A DNA stretch of 64,000 bases. Origin: Microbacterium sp. SORGH_AS_0969. GTDB taxonomy: Bacteria; Actinomycetota; Actinomycetes; Actinomycetales; Microbacteriaceae. The DNA is taken from positions 186,001 through 250,000 of the forward strand of contig NZ_JAUTAG010000001.1 in the NCBI RefSeq assembly GCF_030818255.1, given 5' to 3'. The position numbers and the translations under genes were made by a program. Below the pieces are notes generated by a model. It did not search any database. It was not told where the DNA came from and saw only the letters and a list, made by a program, of their open reading frames with translations. This document shows, one piece after another, positions 48,138 through 56,136 of the stretch; position 1 is the first letter of the stretch; each line of letters starts with the position of its first letter.

Positions 48138-50405
48138 GTGCTGACCGCCCTCCGCTCGCGCGTGCGCGCTGCGCGGGACTCCCCCCTCCTGCGCCCCGTC
48201 GTCGCGCGGGTGGATCGCGTCTGGTGGGCTCGGGTCATCCGGCGGGCGGGCATCGTCGACCTCGACTACGTCCGCGCGCAGACCGGGAAGACGCTCTCCG
48301 AGGCCGCCGCCGTGCGCCGATACGTGAGCGGCGGATACCGCGCCGGGCTGCGCCTGTCGCCGCTGTTCGTCGACACCGCGGTGGGCGACCACCTCCCCGA
48401 AGCGTGGCGGGTTCCGGCCCTCTACGCGTACCTCGTGGCAGACCCCCGTGGCCTGCAGGTGAGCCCGCTGTGGGACGCCCAGGCGTACGGAGAGCGGCAC
48501 CCCGACGCCTGGGACGCCCCGGGCGGCCCGGTAGGGCACGCGTGGCGACGCCGCGAGGGGCACTCGCTCCCGTACGGTCCTGAGGCCGAACCCGCCGCGG
48601 TGTCATGGGCCGATCTCTCGACGGTCATCACGCGGGCGGCGCACCGCGCGCGCGTCGGCGGCGAGGTCCTGGCCACCCCCGGACGGCTCCCGCTCGAACG
48701 CGAGCTCATCCTCGCGCTCGGACCCGACGAATGGGACTTCGACGAGTCCCTCGCCGAGGCCGTGCTCTTCGCGGAGCGGGACGGCCACGGCGTCGCCGTC
48801 GCCGTGATGGACGGACGCACCGAGGACTGGACCCTCGCCTCGCTGATGGCCGCCTCGAACCCCCGGGTACGCGTGAGCCGTCGTCGCCACGACGATCCGG
48901 CCCGCGCTCTCGACGAGCTGCTGCAGAGCTCAGCCGCCGAGGTGGTCGTCGTCCGCGGACCCAACGAGACTCTCACCACCGCGGACGCTGTCCGGCTCGC
49001 CGAACGCGTCGAGGCCGAACCGGTCGGCACGGCCGTGGCGCCGGTCTGGCGCGACGGTGACGGCACGATCGCGGCCGTCGGTGCCGTCGCCGAGGGACGT
49101 TTCCTCGCGGGGCACCCCATCGAAGACATCTCCGCGCTCGGCACCGACGCGAACCTCGAAGTGCCCGCTCTCGCCGGTCTCACATTCGCCGTCCGTCGCG
49201 ACGACGTCCGGTCCGACCTGCGCGGATCGGATGCCGCGAGCCTCGTCGGAGAGCGCGCGATCGTGGCGCTCGACCTCGAGACGCGCACGCGCTCGACCGC
49301 CCCGCGTGCCGACCTCGACGGCATCCGTTCCTCGGTGAAGCCCGCCGAGACGGACGACTTGCTCGTCCGTGCGGGCTGGGAGCGCGTGTCCGGGGGGCCG
49401 TCGCCGCGCGTGCGACGACCGCGCCGCCGCACGACGCTCGCCGACGGCACCGAGGTCCCTGTCCTGCGCTGGGCGCTGCGTACCGCCATCCCGGTCGGGC
49501 CCCGCGCCGAGGGATGGGGCGACACGCACTTCGCGCGTGCGCTCGCGGGCGCCCTGCGCCGTCTCGGACAGGAGGTCGTCATCGACTCCTATGCCGCACG
49601 CACGCGCCCCACCCGCCACCTCGACGACGTCACCGTCGCCCTGCGCGGTCCCGAACCTCTCGAGGCCTCGCCCTACGGCGTCTCGCTCCTGTGGGTGATC
49701 AGTCATCCCGACGAGATCACCCGTACCGACGTGGCCGGTTTCGACCGCGTCTTCGCCGCCTCGGCACCCTGGGCTCGCGCGGCCGGCGCCGAGCTCGGGG
49801 TCGACATCAGCCCGCTCCTGCAGTGCACCGACGCGACCCGCTTCCGTCCGACCGGTCGGCCGCGCGGCGATGACATCCTCTTCGTCGGCACGGCTCGCGG
49901 CATCCTGCGCCCGTCCGTGGTCGAACCGATCCGCGCCGGGATTCCCGTCACGGTGATCGGACCGGACTGGCGCGGGTGGATCCCGGCCGCGCACATCCGC
50001 GCGACCGGCGTCGCGAACGACGAGCTCCCCGCGCTCTACGAGAGCGCCGGTGTCGTGCTCAACGACCACTGGCCCGCCATGCAGCGCCGCGGCTTCATCG
50101 GCAACCGCCTCTTCGACGTGGTCGCCGCGGGCGGACGTGCCATCAGCGACCGGGTCGAGGGGATCGACGCCCTGTTCGGCGGGGCGGTCGCGACCTACGA
50201 CACGGTCCCGGAGCTCATCGAGATGCTGTCCGGAGATCGGGATGCCGTGTTCCCCGACACCGCGACCCTGACGGCGGTGTCGGAGCGCGTCCGCGCCGAG
50301 CACTCCTTCGATGCGCGCGCCCGGACGCTGCTAAATGCCGCTCTGCAGGCGGTGCCGACACGGTCACGCGGCGTCTCGGACAGCACAGCGCGGCTGGCAG
50401 AATAG
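48138..50405 (+). CDS. large glycosyltransferase with CgeB-like C-terminal domain
   Basis: Residues about 430-755 of this 755-residue protein form a GT-B domain of the CgeB/Glyco_trans_1_2 type. It has GWGDTHFARALAGALRRLGQEV, ILFVGTARGILRPSVVEPI and LPALYESAGVVLNDHWPAMQRRGFIGNRLFDVVAAGG (key residues NDHW and NRLFD). Residues 1-420 are an Ala/Arg/Asp-rich region with a second possible nucleotide-sugar-like fold (GHGVAVAVMDGRTEDW; VVVRGPNETL) that I do not recognise. No membrane helix is present, so it acts in the cytosol or at the inner membrane face. The GTG at 48138 has a TACACT box upstream. Confidence 0.83.
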   Translation: MLTALRSRVRAARDSPLLRPVVARVDRVWWARVIRRAGIVDLDYVRAQTGKTLSEAAAVRRYVSGGYRAGLRLSPLFVDTAVGDHLPEAWRVPALYAYLVADPRGLQVSPLWDAQAYGERHPDAWDAPGGPVGHAWRRREGHSLPYGPEAEPAAVSWADLSTVITRAAHRARVGGEVLATPGRLPLERELILALGPDEWDFDESLAEAVLFAERDGHGVAVAVMDGRTEDWTLASLMAASNPRVRVSRRRHDDPARALDELLQSSAAEVVVVRGPNETLTTADAVRLAERVEAEPVGTAVAPVWRDGDGTIAAVGAVAEGRFLAGHPIEDISALGTDANLEVPALAGLTFAVRRDDVRSDLRGSDAASLVGERAIVALDLETRTRSTAPRADLDGIRSSVKPAETDDLLVRAGWERVSGGPSPRVRRPRRRTTLADGTEVPVLRWALRTAIPVGPRAEGWGDTHFARALAGALRRLGQEVVIDSYAARTRPTRHLDDVTVALRGPEPLEASPYGVSLLWVISHPDEITRTDVAGFDRVFAASAPWARAAGAELGVDISPLLQCTDATRFRPTGRPRGDDILFVGTARGILRPSVVEPIRAGIPVTVIGPDWRGWIPAAHIRATGVANDELPALYESAGVVLNDHWPAMQRRGFIGNRLFDVVAAGGRAISDRVEGIDALFGGAVATYDTVPELIEMLSGDRDAVFPDTATLTAVSERVRAEHSFDARARTLLNAALQAVPTRSRGVSDSTARLAE

Positions 50406-50410
50406 AATCC

Positions 50411-50851
50411 ATGCCTTCGGAGTCCCCCTCGCCGCGCGGGTGGGGACTCACCCGCCTCTGGTCGTCCAGCCTCGTGCGCTACCTCGTGGTGGGCGGCCTC
50501 GCGTTCGCCTTCGACTTCGGTCTGCTCTGGCTCCTCCACGACGTCGCCGGGGTCCCCCTCGCCGTCGCGACGCCGACGGCGTTCCTCGCGAGTTTCGTCG
50601 TGACCTACACGCTCCAGCGGCTCCTGGCCTTCCGGGCTTCGGATGCCGTGGCCCCGAGCGTCGTGCGCTACGCGCTGCTCGTCGCGGCGAACACGCTCCT
50701 CACCACGGGCATCGTGGCGCTGGCCGACGCCGTCGGCTGGTCGTGGGTCGTGGGGAAGGTCCTCGCTGTCGCGGTGACGACCGTCGGCAATTACTTCGCG
50801 TACCGTTACTGGGTCTTCGCCCGCCCGAAAGGTTCTCACTCGCATGTATAA
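50411..50851 (+). CDS. GtrA family membrane protein
   Basis: This 146-residue protein has four transmembrane helices and the GtrA/DPMS-associated signature: VRYLVVGGLAFAFDFGLLWLL at the start, FVVTYTLQRLLAFR in the middle and VGNYFAYRYWVFARP at the end. GtrA proteins are thought to help flip or anchor polyprenyl-phosphate-linked sugars and are typically partnered by a GT2 such as the one that overlaps it by 8 bp. The two form a GtrA-GtrB-like pair for making and presenting a lipid-linked sugar. Confidence 0.9.
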   Translation: MPSESPSPRGWGLTRLWSSSLVRYLVVGGLAFAFDFGLLWLLHDVAGVPLAVATPTAFLASFVVTYTLQRLLAFRASDAVAPSVVRYALLVAANTLLTTGIVALADAVGWSWVVGKVLAVAVTTVGNYFAYRYWVFARPKGSHSHV

Positions 50852-51806
50852 AGGCGCCATCATCGCCGCGGTCGTTCCCGCGTACAAAGAGGAGAAGATG
50901 ATCGCCCGGGTCATCGAGACGATGCCCGACTTCGTCGATCACATCGTCATCGTCGACGACTGCAGTCCGGACGACACCAGCGGAGCCGTCACGCGGGTCG
51001 GCGACCCCCGCGTGGCCCTCATCCGCCACGAGGTGAATCAGGGCGTCGGCGGTGCCATCATCACCGGTCACCGTGCCGCGCTCGAACTGGGCAGCGATGT
51101 GAACGTGATCATGGCCGGCGATGCGCAGATGGACCCCGCGTACCTGCCGGCACTGCTCGATCGGGTGGTCGAAGACGGGTACGGGTTCGCGAAGGCGAAT
51201 CGCTTCTACTCCCCCGAGTCCTTCACCGGCATGCCCGGATACCGCGTCTTCGGCAACATCGCGCTGTCCTTCATCACGAAGCTGTCGTCGGGCTACTGGA
51301 ACCTGTTCGACCCGCAGAACGGCTACACCGCGATCCGAAGTGAGGCGTTGCGCCGTGTACCGCTGGATCGCGTCGCCAAGCGTTACAGCTTCGAGAACGA
51401 CCTCCTGATCCACCTCAACATCCTGCAGGTGTCGGCCGTCGACGTCCCGATTCCCGCCGTCTATGGCGACGAGGTGTCGAGCATTCGCCTGAGCAAGGTG
51501 GTCCCCGAACTCGTGCACCGCTTGACCGTCGGCTTCTGGAACCGCATCTGGTACCGCTACGTGCTCTGGTCGTTCTCCCCGATCGCGCTGCTCCTCTTCC
51601 TGGGTCTACTGTTCCTCGGCTTCGGCGCGATCGTCACGATCTGGCTGTTCTTCCAGATCCTCGGCTCGGCCATCGCGACCGCGGCGACCGTCATGCTCGC
51701 GGCCCTCCCGCTCATGCTGGGAACGCAACTGCTGATCAGCGCACTGCAACTGGACATCCAGGCCACGCCGTCGACACCGGAGCACACCCCGTTCGCGGCC
51801 CGGTGA
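50844..51806 (+). CDS. GT2 polyprenyl-phosphate glycosyltransferase (GtrB/DPM-like)
   Basis: The 320-residue GT-A enzyme has AAVVPAYKEEKMIARVIE, VDDCSPDDT, NQGVGGAIITGHR, the DxD-type MAGDAQMDP (about residues 90-98) and NGYTAIRSEALRRV. Two transmembrane helices are near the C-terminus (about 240-300). It should transfer a sugar from a nucleotide donor to polyprenyl phosphate. It overlaps gtrA, so the pair is coupled. It is the last gene before the IS insertion, and its natural terminator is split by that element. Confidence 0.9.
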   Translation: MYKGAIIAAVVPAYKEEKMIARVIETMPDFVDHIVIVDDCSPDDTSGAVTRVGDPRVALIRHEVNQGVGGAIITGHRAALELGSDVNVIMAGDAQMDPAYLPALLDRVVEDGYGFAKANRFYSPESFTGMPGYRVFGNIALSFITKLSSGYWNLFDPQNGYTAIRSEALRRVPLDRVAKRYSFENDLLIHLNILQVSAVDVPIPAVYGDEVSSIRLSKVVPELVHRLTVGFWNRIWYRYVLWSFSPIALLLFLGLLFLGFGAIVTIWLFFQILGSAIATAATVMLAALPLMLGTQLLISALQLDIQATPSTPEHTPFAAR

Positions 51807-51817
51807 GAGCCCGAAGC

Positions 51818-51833
51818 GAAAGCGCCCACCCCG
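51818..51833 (+). terminator. left arm of a terminator interrupted by IS30-type insertion
   Basis: GAAAGCGCCCACCCCG lies 11 nt after the GT2 stop. It pairs, with one mismatch, with CGGGGCGGGCGCTTTC at 53314-53329 on the far side of the insertion sequence. The two arms are now about 1.5 kb apart. Confidence 0.7.
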
Positions 51834-51839
51834 GAAGGC

Positions 51840-51864
51840 GGTTTCTAGAGGTCGTCGCAACACC
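51840..51864. repeat. left terminal inverted repeat of the IS30-type element
   Basis: The end reads inward as GGTTTCTAGAGGTCGTCGCAACACC in two parts (GGTTTCTAGAGG, TCGTCGCAACACC). The inner 11 bases TCGCAACACC and preceding T are identical to the other end. Confidence 0.8.
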
Positions 51865-51871
51865 AACTGAA

Positions 51872-53254
51872 CTAAACGAGTTCTAGCAGACGCTGGGCTG
51901 GGGTGTCCCAGCCCAGCGTTTTGCGTGGGCGGCCGTTGAGTTTCTGGGCGACGTGCTCGAGGTCTTCCGGACCGTAGACGGACAGGTCGGTGCCTTTCGG
52001 GAAGTACTGCCGGAGCAGGCCGTTGGTGTTCTCGTTCGATCCGCGCTGCCAGGGGCTGGCGGGGTCGCAGAAGTAGACGGGGACGTCGGTGGCGACCGTG
52101 AACGCCTTGTGCGCGGCCATCTCCGTCCCTTGGTCCCAGGTGAGCGACCCCCGCAGGTGCGCCGGGAGGCTGCCGATCAGGCCCACCAGGACGTCGCGGA
52201 CGGTTTCGGCGGTGTGATCACGGGCGGGCAGATGCCCGAGCATGACGTAGCGGGTGGCGCGTTCGACGAGGGTGACGATCGCGGACTGATTACCAGCTCC
52301 CATGATCAGATCCCCCTCCCAATGCCCGGGGACGGCGCGATCTGCGACCTCCGGCGGTCGCTCACTGATCATCACCATCGGATCAACGAAACGGCTCGTG
52401 CGATGCTCGGGCGTGCGGTGCGGTTTGCGGCGGGCGCGCCCGGTGCGCAGCGCATCGGCGACCTCGCGTTTCAAACCGCCGCGAGCCTGGACGTAAATCG
52501 CCTGGTAAATCGTCTCCGCGCTCACCTGCATACTCTCGTCGCCCGCGTGATCTCGCGACAGGACGCCGCTGATCTGTCCCGGAGACCATTGTTCCTTCAG
52601 CCGGTCCGAGACGTACTCCCGCAACCGTCCGGGCTGGGCCAGCTTCGCGGGCTTCGGCCGGACCCTCTTCGCCGCGGCATCGCGGTGAGCGGCGTGCGGC
52701 AGGTAACGCCCGTTCGCATCCCTGCGCGCGTCGAGTTCGCGCTTGATCGTCGACGCTGCCCGGTCCAGCTCCCGGCCAATCGACCGCAACGTCCACCCGA
52801 GCCGCCGTAAATCGGCGATCTTCTCCCGCTCCTGCAGAGACAGCAGCCGAGAACCGATCTGCGCCGGAACCCGGGGCGGTGGGGTCGTCATGGACTCCAT
52901 CGTGGTGCGCCCAGTCGAGTAGTCAACGCGTCGCCCGTCCGGGTAGAACCGCGAGTTCCGCGAATGCCGGACCCCGTGATCCCAATCCCGTGCGGTGCGC
53001 TCGTGGATGCCGACCTGCGCTGCGGCGTCCCGCCGCGACACACCTTCCCCGCGCAGCCGGGCATACTCGCCCCGACGCGGATGCGGCCGCGCCGGGAACT
53101 TCCCCTCGGAACGGAACCCCGCCTTCCTGGCCCAGGTGAAACCCGTATTCCGATTCATCCCGAGCTCTCGCGCAGCCAACGTCACACTGCCGAGTTCCTT
53201 CAACAGCGTCAGGAACTCATCCCGACGACGATCCTTCTCCTCCGAAAACGACAC
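51872..53254 (-). CDS. IS30-family transposase
   Basis: The 460-residue DDE transposase has two N-terminal helix-turn-helix regions: VTLAARELGMNRNTGFTWARKAG (about residues 24-46) and the IS30-type LSLQEREKIADLRRLGWTLRSIGRELDRAASTIKREL (about 140-175; key residues I..EL.R..STI.REL). Catalytic Asp is in HWEGDLIMG, the second Asp in LTWDQGTEM and Glu in SNENTNGLLRQYFPKGTD (key residue E of NENTN). It is longer than many IS30 transposases because of the extra N-terminal helix-turn-helix. The start at 53254 is ATG, 26 bp inside the right inverted repeat. Confidence 0.95.
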   Translation of the reverse strand: MSFSEEKDRRRDEFLTLLKELGSVTLAARELGMNRNTGFTWARKAGFRSEGKFPARPHPRRGEYARLRGEGVSRRDAAAQVGIHERTARDWDHGVRHSRNSRFYPDGRRVDYSTGRTTMESMTTPPPRVPAQIGSRLLSLQEREKIADLRRLGWTLRSIGRELDRAASTIKRELDARRDANGRYLPHAAHRDAAAKRVRPKPAKLAQPGRLREYVSDRLKEQWSPGQISGVLSRDHAGDESMQVSAETIYQAIYVQARGGLKREVADALRTGRARRKPHRTPEHRTSRFVDPMVMISERPPEVADRAVPGHWEGDLIMGAGNQSAIVTLVERATRYVMLGHLPARDHTAETVRDVLVGLIGSLPAHLRGSLTWDQGTEMAAHKAFTVATDVPVYFCDPASPWQRGSNENTNGLLRQYFPKGTDLSVYGPEDLEHVAQKLNGRPRKTLGWDTPAQRLLELV

Positions 53255-53280
53255 GGTGGTCGCAACCTCCCAAAATCTGG

Positions 53281-53305
53281 GGTGTTGCGACCACCGTTAG
53301 AACCC
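53281..53305. repeat. right terminal inverted repeat of the IS30-type element
   Basis: Read inward from 53305 on the minus strand it begins GGGTTCTAACGG and ends TGGTCGCAACACC, matching the left end at 21 of 25 positions. It lies just upstream of the transposase start. Confidence 0.8.
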
Positions 53306-53313
53306 GCGGATAT

Positions 53314-53329
53314 CGGGGCGGGCGCTTTC
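53314..53329 (-). terminator. right arm of the interrupted terminator
   Basis: CGGGGCGGGCGCTTTC pairs with the arm at 51818-51833. It lies 16 bp past the stop of the dehydrogenase gene on the minus strand. Joined, the arms would give a 15-pair stem with one mismatch and an inferred loop of about 12 nt. Confidence 0.7.
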
Positions 53330-53345
53330 TCGTGGACGCAGACCG

Positions 53346-54356
53346 TCAGACCGCGGCTCGCTGGCCCATGCGGATGAGTCGCCCGTCGTCGGAGGCCGAC
53401 TCCAACGACGCCTCGACGACGCTCAGCACGTGAACGGCCTCGCGCATCGTGGACAGCAGGGTGGGGCGACCGTTGACGGCGTCGCGGAACGCCTCGAGCT
53501 CGGAGCGCAGGGGCTCGCGCTTCGGGAACGCGAACCTCGTCACGTCGCCCTCGGACACTCCCCGGAAGGTCGAGACGGACTCCCACTCCAGGGCCGCGGT
53601 GCCGTTGCGGTGCAGTGTGAGGTCGGCCGTGGCCGTGTCGGCGATGAAGGTTCCCCGCTCTCCCGTCACGACCGTGACGCGCTCCTTCATGGGGCTGAGC
53701 CAGTTGATCAGGTGGTTCACCACGGCACCGTCCTGCAGACGCCCCGAGATGGCGATCATGTCCTCGAACGACCGCCCGCTCTGGAACGCCGTCTGGGCCG
53801 AGACAGCGGCGTAAGACGACTGGGCGACCCATGCGGTCAGGTCGATGTCGTGGGTGGCGAGGTCTTTGGCGACGCCCACGTCGCCGATGCGTGCCGGGAA
53901 CGTGCTCTGACGACGCGTGGCGATCTGGTAGACGTCGCCGATCTCGCCTTCTGCCAAGCGGGCCCGCAGCTGCTGCAGCGCGGGGTTGAAGCGCTCGACG
54001 TGACCGACGGTGCCCACGAGACCTCGTGCGTCGAACAGGTCGGCCAGGACGCGCCCCTCTTCGGAGCTGTCGGCGATCGGCTTCTCGACCATGACGTGCA
54101 CGCCGGCCTCGGCCAGCGTCGTGGCCGCCGCCGCGTGGAAACGTGTGGGGACGGCGACGACGGCGATGTCGAGCCCCGCGGATGCCAGTGCCTCGACGTC
54201 CGGCAGGACGGGGAGACTCCCTGCGACCCCGTGCACATCGCCGGCAGGATCGGCGACGGCGACGAGGTCGATCCCGTCGATCTCGCGGAGGAGACGCGCG
54301 TGGTGGCGTCCCATCATTCCCAGGCCTAGCAGGCCGGCGCGCAGCGGCGCGGTCAT
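53346..54356 (-). CDS. Gfo/Idh/MocA-family sugar dehydrogenase (WlbA/WbpB-like)
   Basis: The 336-residue NAD(P)-dependent enzyme has the Rossmann motif GLLGLGMMGRHHARLL (residues 8-23), catalytic-type Lys92 in VEKPIAD and the ATHDIDL motif near residue 168. Together with the aminotransferase and left-handed beta-helix acetyltransferase upstream it matches the Wlb/Wbp set, which oxidises C3 of a UDP-N-acetyl sugar, transaminates it and acetylates the new amine. A 3-acetamido sugar for the glycan is the likely product. It is the last gene of the rmlA-led operon and overlaps the aminotransferase by 4 bp. Confidence 0.88.
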   Translation of the reverse strand: MTAPLRAGLLGLGMMGRHHARLLREIDGIDLVAVADPAGDVHGVAGSLPVLPDVEALASAGLDIAVVAVPTRFHAAAATTLAEAGVHVMVEKPIADSSEEGRVLADLFDARGLVGTVGHVERFNPALQQLRARLAEGEIGDVYQIATRRQSTFPARIGDVGVAKDLATHDIDLTAWVAQSSYAAVSAQTAFQSGRSFEDMIAISGRLQDGAVVNHLINWLSPMKERVTVVTGERGTFIADTATADLTLHRNGTAALEWESVSTFRGVSEGDVTRFAFPKREPLRSELEAFRDAVNGRPTLLSTMREAVHVLSVVEASLESASDDGRLIRMGQRAAV

Positions 54357-55450
54357 GCGCCCGCTCCCGCCACCGCGACGACCGCCGTCACGATGCGCTC
54401 CAGGTCGTCGTCACTCAGCGAGGGGTGCACGGGGAGCGAGACCACCTGCTGCGCAGCGCGCTCGGTCTCCGGCAGATCGAGACCGCGGGCAAACGACGCC
54501 AGCGAGGGAAGCCGGTGATTGGGGATCGGGTAGTAGACGCCGCTTCCCACCTGATGCTCCTCGCGGAGGGCCGTGACGAAGCCGTCGCGGTCGTCCGGGA
54601 CGCGCACCGTGTACTGGTGGTAGACGTGATGAACCCCCGCGGCGACGGCGGGGCGCTGCACGCCCGTCAAGTGCGCGTCGAGGAACGCGGCGTTGTCGCG
54701 CCGCTTCTGCGTCCACCCGTCGACCTTCGTCAGCTGAACACGACCGATCGCCGCGTGCAGGTCGGTCATGCGTGCGTTGAACCCGACAACCTCGTTCTCG
54801 TACTGCCGCTCCATGCCCTGGTTGCGCAGGAGGCGCAGCATCCGGGCGACGTCGGATCCGCCGGCGGTGACCATACCGCCCTCGCCGCTGGTCATGTTCT
54901 TCGTCGGGTAGAGCGAGAACATCGCGAACGAGCCGAACGTTCCCACCGGCCGGTCGTTCAGCTGCGCGCCGTGCGCCTGCGCGGCGTCCTCGAACAGCAT
55001 CAGGCCGTGCCGTTCGGCGAGAGCCGTGAGGCCGACCATGTCGGCCGGGTGACCGTAAAGGTGAACGGGCATGATCGCACGCGTGCGCGGGGTGATCGAC
55101 GCCTCGACGCTCGCGACGTCGAGGGTGAAGCTCACGGGGTCGATGTCGGCGAACACGGGGGTCGCGCCGGTGAGCGCGACCGAGTTCCCGGTCGCAGCGA
55201 AGGTGAACGACGGCACGATGACCTCGTCCCCGGGGCCGATGCCGCACGCCAGCAGACCGAGGTGGAGACCCGACGTACCCGAGTTGACCGCGACCGTTTC
55301 GCGTCCGTCGACGAAATGCTCGGCGAACTCGCGCTCGAACGCCGCGACCTCGGGACCCTGGGCGATCATGCCGCTGCGCAGCACGCGGTCGACGGCGGCA
55401 CGCTCGTCCTCGCCGATGAGGGGCTTGGCGGCGGGAATGAGATCAGGCAT
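54353..55450 (-). CDS. DegT/DnrJ/EryC1-family sugar aminotransferase
   Basis: The 365-residue fold-type I PLP enzyme has the substrate motif NSGTSGLHLGLLACG (residues 56-70), PLP-contact Asp155 and Gln158 (LFEDAAQAHG), and Schiff-base Lys184 in SLYPTKNMTSGEGG. It transfers an amino group, usually from glutamate, to a keto nucleotide sugar. In this operon the likely substrate is the 3-keto product of the adjacent dehydrogenase (WbpE/WlbC type). The ATG at 55450 starts within the end of the acetyltransferase gene (8-bp overlap), with GGAGGAAA upstream. Confidence 0.92.
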   Translation of the reverse strand: MPDLIPAAKPLIGEDERAAVDRVLRSGMIAQGPEVAAFEREFAEHFVDGRETVAVNSGTSGLHLGLLACGIGPGDEVIVPSFTFAATGNSVALTGATPVFADIDPVSFTLDVASVEASITPRTRAIMPVHLYGHPADMVGLTALAERHGLMLFEDAAQAHGAQLNDRPVGTFGSFAMFSLYPTKNMTSGEGGMVTAGGSDVARMLRLLRNQGMERQYENEVVGFNARMTDLHAAIGRVQLTKVDGWTQKRRDNAAFLDAHLTGVQRPAVAAGVHHVYHQYTVRVPDDRDGFVTALREEHQVGSGVYYPIPNHRLPSLASFARGLDLPETERAAQQVVSLPVHPSLSDDDLERIVTAVVAVAGAGA

Positions 55451-56072
55451 GGGTTTCCTCCTTGAGAACACCATCGGTCTCGATGAAACGCGCGCCCGTC
55501 CGAGGACAGGCCCAGACCTCACCCTGCTTCTCGAGAGGGACGCCGGCGGGCCCGACCCACCCGATACGGCGAGCGGGGACCCCGGCGACGAGCGCGAAGT
55601 CGGGGACGTCCTTCGTCACGACGGAACCGGCGGCGACCGTCGCCCAGCGTCCGACGACCACCGGCGCGACGCACGTCGCGCGCGCACCGATCGAGGCGCC
55701 CTCGCGCACCGTCACGCCGACCGGGGTCCAGTCGGCCGCTGATTTGGGGCTGCCGTCGGGGTTGATCGCCCGCGGATACGTGTCATTCGTGAACACCACC
55801 GCCGGCCCCACGAAGACGCCTCTCTCCAAGCGCGCCGGTTCGTAGACGAGGGCGTAGTTCTGGATCTTGCTTCCGTCCCCCACCACGACACCGGGACCGA
55901 CGTAGACGCCCCGACCGATCACGCAGTTCTCACCGATCGCCGCTCCTTCCCGGATCTGAGCGAGGTGCCAGACCGATGAGCCGGTCCCGATGGACGCCCC
56001 CGTCACATCGGCGGAGGGGTCGATCCGGGGGGGCGTTTCGGCGAGAGAAGAAGGAGTTGCGGAGTGGTGCAC
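55443..56072 (-). CDS. left-handed beta-helix sugar N-acetyltransferase (WlbB/WbpD-like)
   Basis: The 209-residue protein is built of hexapeptide repeats (DVTGASIGTGSSVWHLAQIREGAAIGENCVIGRG as [LIV]-G-x4 turns, key start at residue 23). It includes the NYALVYEPARLERGVFVGPAVVFTND loop (key residues NYALVYEP) and ends with GVPARRIGWV and a Cys-containing tail. Such enzymes form trimers and acetylate the 3-amino group of UDP-amino sugars with acetyl-CoA. The start is GTG at 56072, with a TAAGCT box 8 nt upstream. It begins the acetyltransferase-aminotransferase-dehydrogenase trio. Confidence 0.9.
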   Translation of the reverse strand: MHHSATPSSLAETPPRIDPSADVTGASIGTGSSVWHLAQIREGAAIGENCVIGRGVYVGPGVVVGDGSKIQNYALVYEPARLERGVFVGPAVVFTNDTYPRAINPDGSPKSAADWTPVGVTVREGASIGARATCVAPVVVGRWATVAAGSVVTKDVPDFALVAGVPARRIGWVGPAGVPLEKQGEVWACPRTGARFIETDGVLKEETHA

Positions 56073-56080
56073 GGCGGACC

Positions 56081-56086
56081 AGCTTA
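56081..56086 (-). promoter_or_regulatory. -10 element before the acetyltransferase gene
   Basis: On the minus strand TAAGCT lies 8 nt before the GTG at 56072. No ribosome binding site is present. It could give the sugar-modification trio its own leaderless transcript inside the larger operon. Confidence 0.35.
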
Positions 56087-56136
56087 TCGGGGTGGGGCGA
56101 GAGCTCCCGGAGAAATCACCCGGAGCGAGCGGGAAT

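Larger units (their letters stand above)
51840..53305 (-). mobile_element. IS30-family insertion sequence
   Basis: The element is about 1466 bp, bounded by imperfect 25-bp terminal inverted repeats (21 of 25 matching) and containing one transposase gene. A 2-bp direct repeat GC may flank it (51838-51839 and 53306-53307); ends are uncertain by a base or two. It lies between two convergent glycan genes and inside a stem-loop. The transposase is complete, so the element is likely recent and potentially active. Confidence 0.88.

Noticed and set aside
50403..50408. TAGAAT as a -10 box for gtrA
   Set aside because: It ends only 2 nt before the ATG, so transcription would start inside the coding sequence; gtrA is more likely served by read-through from the upstream gene.
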